From contig JAKVCF010000098.1 of the NCBI GenBank assembly GCA_022447335.1, positions 1 through 8,640 on the forward strand: a stretch of 8,640 bases of DNA, read 5' to 3'. The notes under the pieces were generated by a model, which worked only from the letters and a program-made list of their open reading frames with translations, searched no databases and had not been told where the DNA came from. A program made the translations under genes and the position numbers. Position 1 is the first letter of the stretch. Each line of letters begins with the position of its first letter. Source of the stretch: Planctomycetota bacterium. Its GTDB lineage: Bacteria > Planctomycetota > UBA1135. This document shows, piece after piece, positions 6,152-8,640 of the stretch.

Positions 6152-8640
6152 TCGTGGACCTCTTGATTGCGAACAACACGCGACTCCGCCATGTACTCGA
6201 GGCGCAGATGGCGTAAGCGCGGCGCAATGGTCCAACCATTGGCTAAAAACTCTGCCGGATCAAAGGCGCCAACCGTCCAATCGAACATCACACGCAACGC
6301 AAGCTTGTCGGCACGTAGATTAAGAGGCACCGCACTGCCATCTGGCATCTGCGAACGATCAATCATCACAAGGCCTGGCGTGGTTTCGGGGTCGTCCTCC
6401 CACTCGGCAAAATCACCCGCCTTGGCCAGGACCAGTACATCGTGCGAAGCATCAGGCTCTTCAGCCTCAAAGTAAACACCCTCCCAGAATGCGCCCGGCT
6501 GATCCATGCCAAACTGGAGCCAACTACTTTCATGGCTGTTCTGGCGTGGCGCGTAGAGATCCATCCAACGTGTCGGGAAGGAATAAACCATGGTCCCGGT
6601 ACTGTGCGAACCTGGCGTAGTGCCGAATCGACCGCGGAACAACCCGTCCCCTCGCTGATAAGGATCGTCCGGATTATCCGCATCATTCGGGAAACGGTCC
6701 ATCATCATCACATTGCCGCCCGGCAAGGTCGGCGCGTGCAACAACTCTTGATTAATCAGCAGCAGACTGTTTGGCCCAAAGCCACGTGAGTTATCGAGAC
6801 TGAGTTGCGATTCGGTCGGAGAGATACCGTTCTGCAGAAAACCTACTGGGCGCATATCTGCCGCCCACGCTCGCGTGCCTGAAGTATGACCACCGACCTC
6901 GGTGCCTAGCAGTCCGCGTCCATCCGGCGCGATCTCGAGCTCGCCATCATCGGCGTTGACCCCGTTATAGGCAATGCACTCGCCGTCGATCCAGATTAGG
7001 CCAGCTTCTGGCAGCCCCTGCAGATAATCACCCCGCGAAGGCGCATACACTTCGCGCGCATCAATCACGGCAAGATTCGTATTCAGCACAATCACCGATT
7101 CTTCGTCGGCCTCCAGATCCTCGGCCAACACGAAAGCCGCACGAGACAGGTCGCCGCCAGCTCCCATGCCAACAGGCTCACCCACCACAATCTCGTCAAC
7201 TTCGCCGCCAAATACACCACCCGCACCACTGAGTGACGAGCCTACTGAGAAACTGCGTAGCCCCTTCGGCCGCTCGCCACTCGGAAACTTGGTGAGACGA
7301 AGGGTCTCGCGCGAGTCGAATTCTTCGTCATTGGGATTGCCCTGATCCTCGGTAATCACAAAGGGAATACCCGGCGACTCGCTGAAGGCTACATAGGTGT
7401 GACCGCGTAAGACGCGATCTTCTTCACGAGGAAAGGGTGGAGTCGCCCACTGTACCGTAAACCATAGCGGCGGATCATCAGAGCTAGGATCCATGACTGC
7501 GACGCGATCCAGACGACCTACTTGCCCAGCTTCCGGAGTCGCGAATTCAGCGCGTCGTGTGCGAATAACCGGTACCAAATCCTCGCCACCTTCGTGCACA
7601 TGATCGAATGTTCCGAGCACACCTCGGAACTGATAGCGGTTCATGATGTCAATAATGACTGCTGGACGATCTTCGGTCGGCTCACCAATGCGACGCGTGA
7701 ACTGGTTATCTGGGACCGGATCCTGAATGAAATTGAGCATGCCACCGCCAAACCCAGATCCACCGCCACCACCGCCGTTCCCGCCACCTGATCCGGGTGG
7801 GTCGTTGGGCAACTCACCATCTGGCTCGTATTCATCATTGAACAATGGTTGCGAAACGGCGCGGATCATGTCGCCAGTCTCGTCGCGCAGGAAGTAGCCA
7901 TCCAGAATCGAGTCGTAGCGAACCCACTCAGTCAGGCTGGCATCTGCCGAGTTCGTGATCTGCATAAACTCGGAATGGTCTTCATTCGGAACTAGATAAC
8001 GCAAATCGGTCACCGAATCCCCAGCAACCGAGATCGGCATGATGAAAACACGCAGGGTTTCATCATCCTGGAAAAGAGTTCCATCATCCCAGGACAACCA
8101 CTCTTCCCACTCGGTCACAAAACTCACACCCGTACCGATGCGACCATCGTCGTCGTACAGGCTCTGACTGCGCGGCGTGGCCACTTGCCGCTCGGCAATG
8201 GTAATCGTTTCACCATCACGGCTCGAATAACGAATAATCTCAAAGCCACCCAGGTTGTGATTGTTTACATCCTGCGCATTGAATCCGCGCTGCATCATCA
8301 ACGCGTAGCCCCCATTCTCCTGGAAAGCCTCGGCGTAATAGGGGTCACCTTCTTCGATCGGCGCCAGATTGATCGGGCCGGTATAGCTGCCAGTGATGCC
8401 GTACCCCACGCGATAGCTCTCACGAATGATCGGATAGAAGATCGAAATTTCTTCTTCTCCTTCAATCACCTGTGCTACCGACCAAGGGCCAACAGCGCCA
8501 TTCATGGTCGCGCCTCCCGGTGGAATATCGCTAGTCAGCGAAGCTGTATATCCATAGAGCTCAACGCCCGCACCTTCCGGGTGAGTAGTATCCAGCACGT
8601 TGACCGCACTGTCCGAAGGCTCGCGCGCAGCGGGCCGCCC
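6148..8640 (-). CDS. Very large modular extracellular-type protein of the pseudopilin operon (5' end outside window)
   Basis: The frame is open from the right edge to the TGA at 6148, giving 830 visible residues. The N-terminus is missing, so a signal or prepilin leader cannot be judged. A GTG at 8598 lies inside the frame and is not a convincing start. Numbering below counts that GTG as residue 1. The protein is acidic, rich in Gly, Asp, Pro and aromatics, has only one Cys (541) and no membrane segment, as in secreted beta-rich proteins. Three modules carry RG-x2-GT-x4-H-x2-G, at about 200-349, 486-578 and 584-677. The first is interrupted by a Gly-rich linker (269-286). Residues 431-475 include VDEIVVGE, reminiscent of LamG-like folds. 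The C-terminal 140 residues (about 678-816) form a further beta-rich domain. The stop overlaps the start of the GspJ-like gene (GTGA), so the products are probably made together. The position next to minor pseudopilins suggests a tip-associated or GspK/PilY1-like role, but I see no sequence proof. The family is not recognised. Confidence 0.85.
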   Translation of the reverse strand, partial: GRPAAREPSDSAVNVLDTTHPEGAGVELYGYTASLTSDIPPGGATMNGAVGPWSVAQVIEGEEEISIFYPIIRESYRVGYGITGSYTGPINLAPIEEGDPYYAEAFQENGGYALMMQRGFNAQDVNNHNLGGFEIIRYSSRDGETITIAERQVATPRSQSLYDDDGRIGTGVSFVTEWEEWLSWDDGTLFQDDETLRVFIMPISVAGDSVTDLRYLVPNEDHSEFMQITNSADASLTEWVRYDSILDGYFLRDETGDMIRAVSQPLFNDEYEPDGELPNDPPGSGGGNGGGGGGSGFGGGMLNFIQDPVPDNQFTRRIGEPTEDRPAVIIDIMNRYQFRGVLGTFDHVHEGGEDLVPVIRTRRAEFATPEAGQVGRLDRVAVMDPSSDDPPLWFTVQWATPPFPREEDRVLRGHTYVAFSESPGIPFVITEDQGNPNDEEFDSRETLRLTKFPSGERPKGLRSFSVGSSLSGAGGVFGGEVDEIVVGEPVGMGAGGDLSRAAFVLAEDLEADEESVIVLNTNLAVIDAREVYAPSRGDYLQGLPEAGLIWIDGECIAYNGVNADDGELEIAPDGRGLLGTEVGGHTSGTRAWAADMRPVGFLQNGISPTESQLSLDNSRGFGPNSLLLINQELLHAPTLPGGNVMMMDRFPNDADNPDDPYQRGDGLFRGRFGTTPGSHSTGTMVYSFPTRWMDLYAPRQNSHESSWLQFGMDQPGAFWEGVYFEAEEPDASHDVLVLAKAGDFAEWEDDPETTPGLVMIDRSQMPDGSAVPLNLRADKLALRVMFDWTVGAFDPAEFLANGWTIAPRLRHLRLEYMAESRVVRNQEVHE
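6159..6163 (-). promoter_or_regulatory. Ribosome binding site deciding the GTG start of the GspJ-like gene
   Basis: The minus strand reads AGAGG here (in AAGAGGT), 7 nt before the GTG at 6151. It lies within the final codons of the large upstream gene. Together with the GTGA stop/start overlap, it supports the GTG over any upstream in-frame start. Confidence 0.6.
6568..6849 (-). repeat. Module copy C in the large protein
   Basis: Residues about 584-677, in tandem with copy B. It has an LSLDNS strand (599-604), then LLINQELLH (613-621) fitting I-x2-E-x-(I/L), and an Asp/Asn/Pro-rich loop (636-648) longer than in copy B. The closing signature RGRFGT, His665 and Gly668 lies at 6595-6636 and matches the consensus exactly. 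A metal-binding role for the acidic loop is possible but unproven. Confidence 0.7.
6865..7143 (-). repeat. Module copy B in the large protein
   Basis: Residues about 486-578. It opens with a VLAEDL strand (490-495) and continues with IWIDGECIAY (535-544), which fits I-x2-E-x-(I/L). It closes with RGLLGT (561-566), His571 and Gly574. The closing signature at 6877-6918 matches RG-x2-GT-x4-H-x2-G exactly. It is followed directly by copy C, so the two form a tandem pair. Confidence 0.7.
7552..8001 (-). repeat. Module copy A in the large protein (interrupted)
   Basis: Residues about 200-349 (GTG at 8598 counted as 1). The first half contains EFMQI (210-214) and EWVRYD (224-229). After an insertion with a Gly-rich linker, the end motif follows: RGVLGT at 325-330, His335 and Gly338, then VPV. 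The 14-residue signature lies at 7585-7626. It fits RG-x2-GT-x4-H-x2-G exactly. The split by about 85 residues makes this the least regular copy. Confidence 0.55.
7741..7794 (-). other. Gly-rich flexible linker inside the large protein
   Basis: Residues 269-286 are almost entirely Gly with a few Ser, Asn and Phe. This is low-complexity coding DNA (GGT/GGC/GGA codons) and probably an exposed hinge. It lies between the two halves of module copy A, so it looks like an insertion or a domain boundary. It is not a regulatory repeat. Confidence 0.8.

Noticed and set aside
6152..6235. Longer start for the GspJ-like pseudopilin
   Set aside because: It would give a leader of 34 residues before the cleavage site. 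The GTG at 6151 gives the six-residue leader MIYRRG, a GTGA overlap and a ribosome binding site.
8596..8598. GTG as the start of the large protein
   Set aside because: The frame stays open for 14 more codons to the window edge, and the residues after the GTG show no signal peptide or prepilin leader. The true start is most likely outside.
1..8640. tRNA, rRNA, CRISPR array, insertion sequence or attachment site
   Set aside because: No cloverleaf-like sequence, regularly spaced DNA repeats, transposase-like protein or terminal inverted repeats were seen. The window is almost fully coding on the minus strand.

Overview
This window holds a compact, single-direction gene cluster. All seven genes I can support lie on the minus strand and are read from right to left. 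Both edges cut through genes: the large protein on the right lacks its 5' end, and the PpiD-like gene on the left lacks its 3' end. DNA is moderately G+C rich by eye. Signal peptides, a lipobox, type III (prepilin) leaders and periplasmic-chaperone-like proteins indicate a Gram-negative-type bacterium with two membranes. A long secreted protein with a C-terminal double CxxC finger and two SH3-like N-terminal repeats is a style I associate with Planctomycetota. That is a recollection-based guess, not a demonstrated placement.

Layout in the order of transcription: (1) 8640-6148, a very large extracellular-type protein built partly from repeated beta-rich modules that carry the motif RG-x2-GT-x4-H-x2-G; (2) 6151-5243, a GspJ/PilW-like minor pseudopilin whose extra C-terminal segment carries a degenerate copy of the same module; (3) 5243-4815, a GspI/PilV-like minor pseudopilin; (4) 4812-3343, a secreted protein with two SH3-like repeats, a helical middle and a DnaJ-like double CxxC finger; (5) 3394-2411, a lipoprotein with a degenerate parvulin/SurA-like architecture; (6) 2406-1723, the chromosome segregation and condensation protein ScpB; (7) 1638-1, a membrane-anchored PpiD/SurA-like folding factor.

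The first six genes are joined by overlaps or gaps of 0-4 nt (GTGA, TGATG, TGAccATG, an overlap at the lipoprotein, then 4 nt before scpB). This points to one operon with translational coupling. The only real gap, 84 nt before the PpiD-like gene, shows no convincing terminator or promoter. There is no gene-free stretch above 300 bases.

Working together, as inference: the two minor pseudopilins would nucleate or cap a type II secretion-like or type IV pilus-like fibre. The large protein is a candidate tip or cargo component that shares a module with one of them. The lipoprotein and the PpiD-like protein are candidate periplasmic chaperones for these exported proteins. ScpB is a housekeeping gene that appears to be a passenger in the operon. 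The most unusual feature is the phage-tail-like module shared between the large protein and the pseudopilin.
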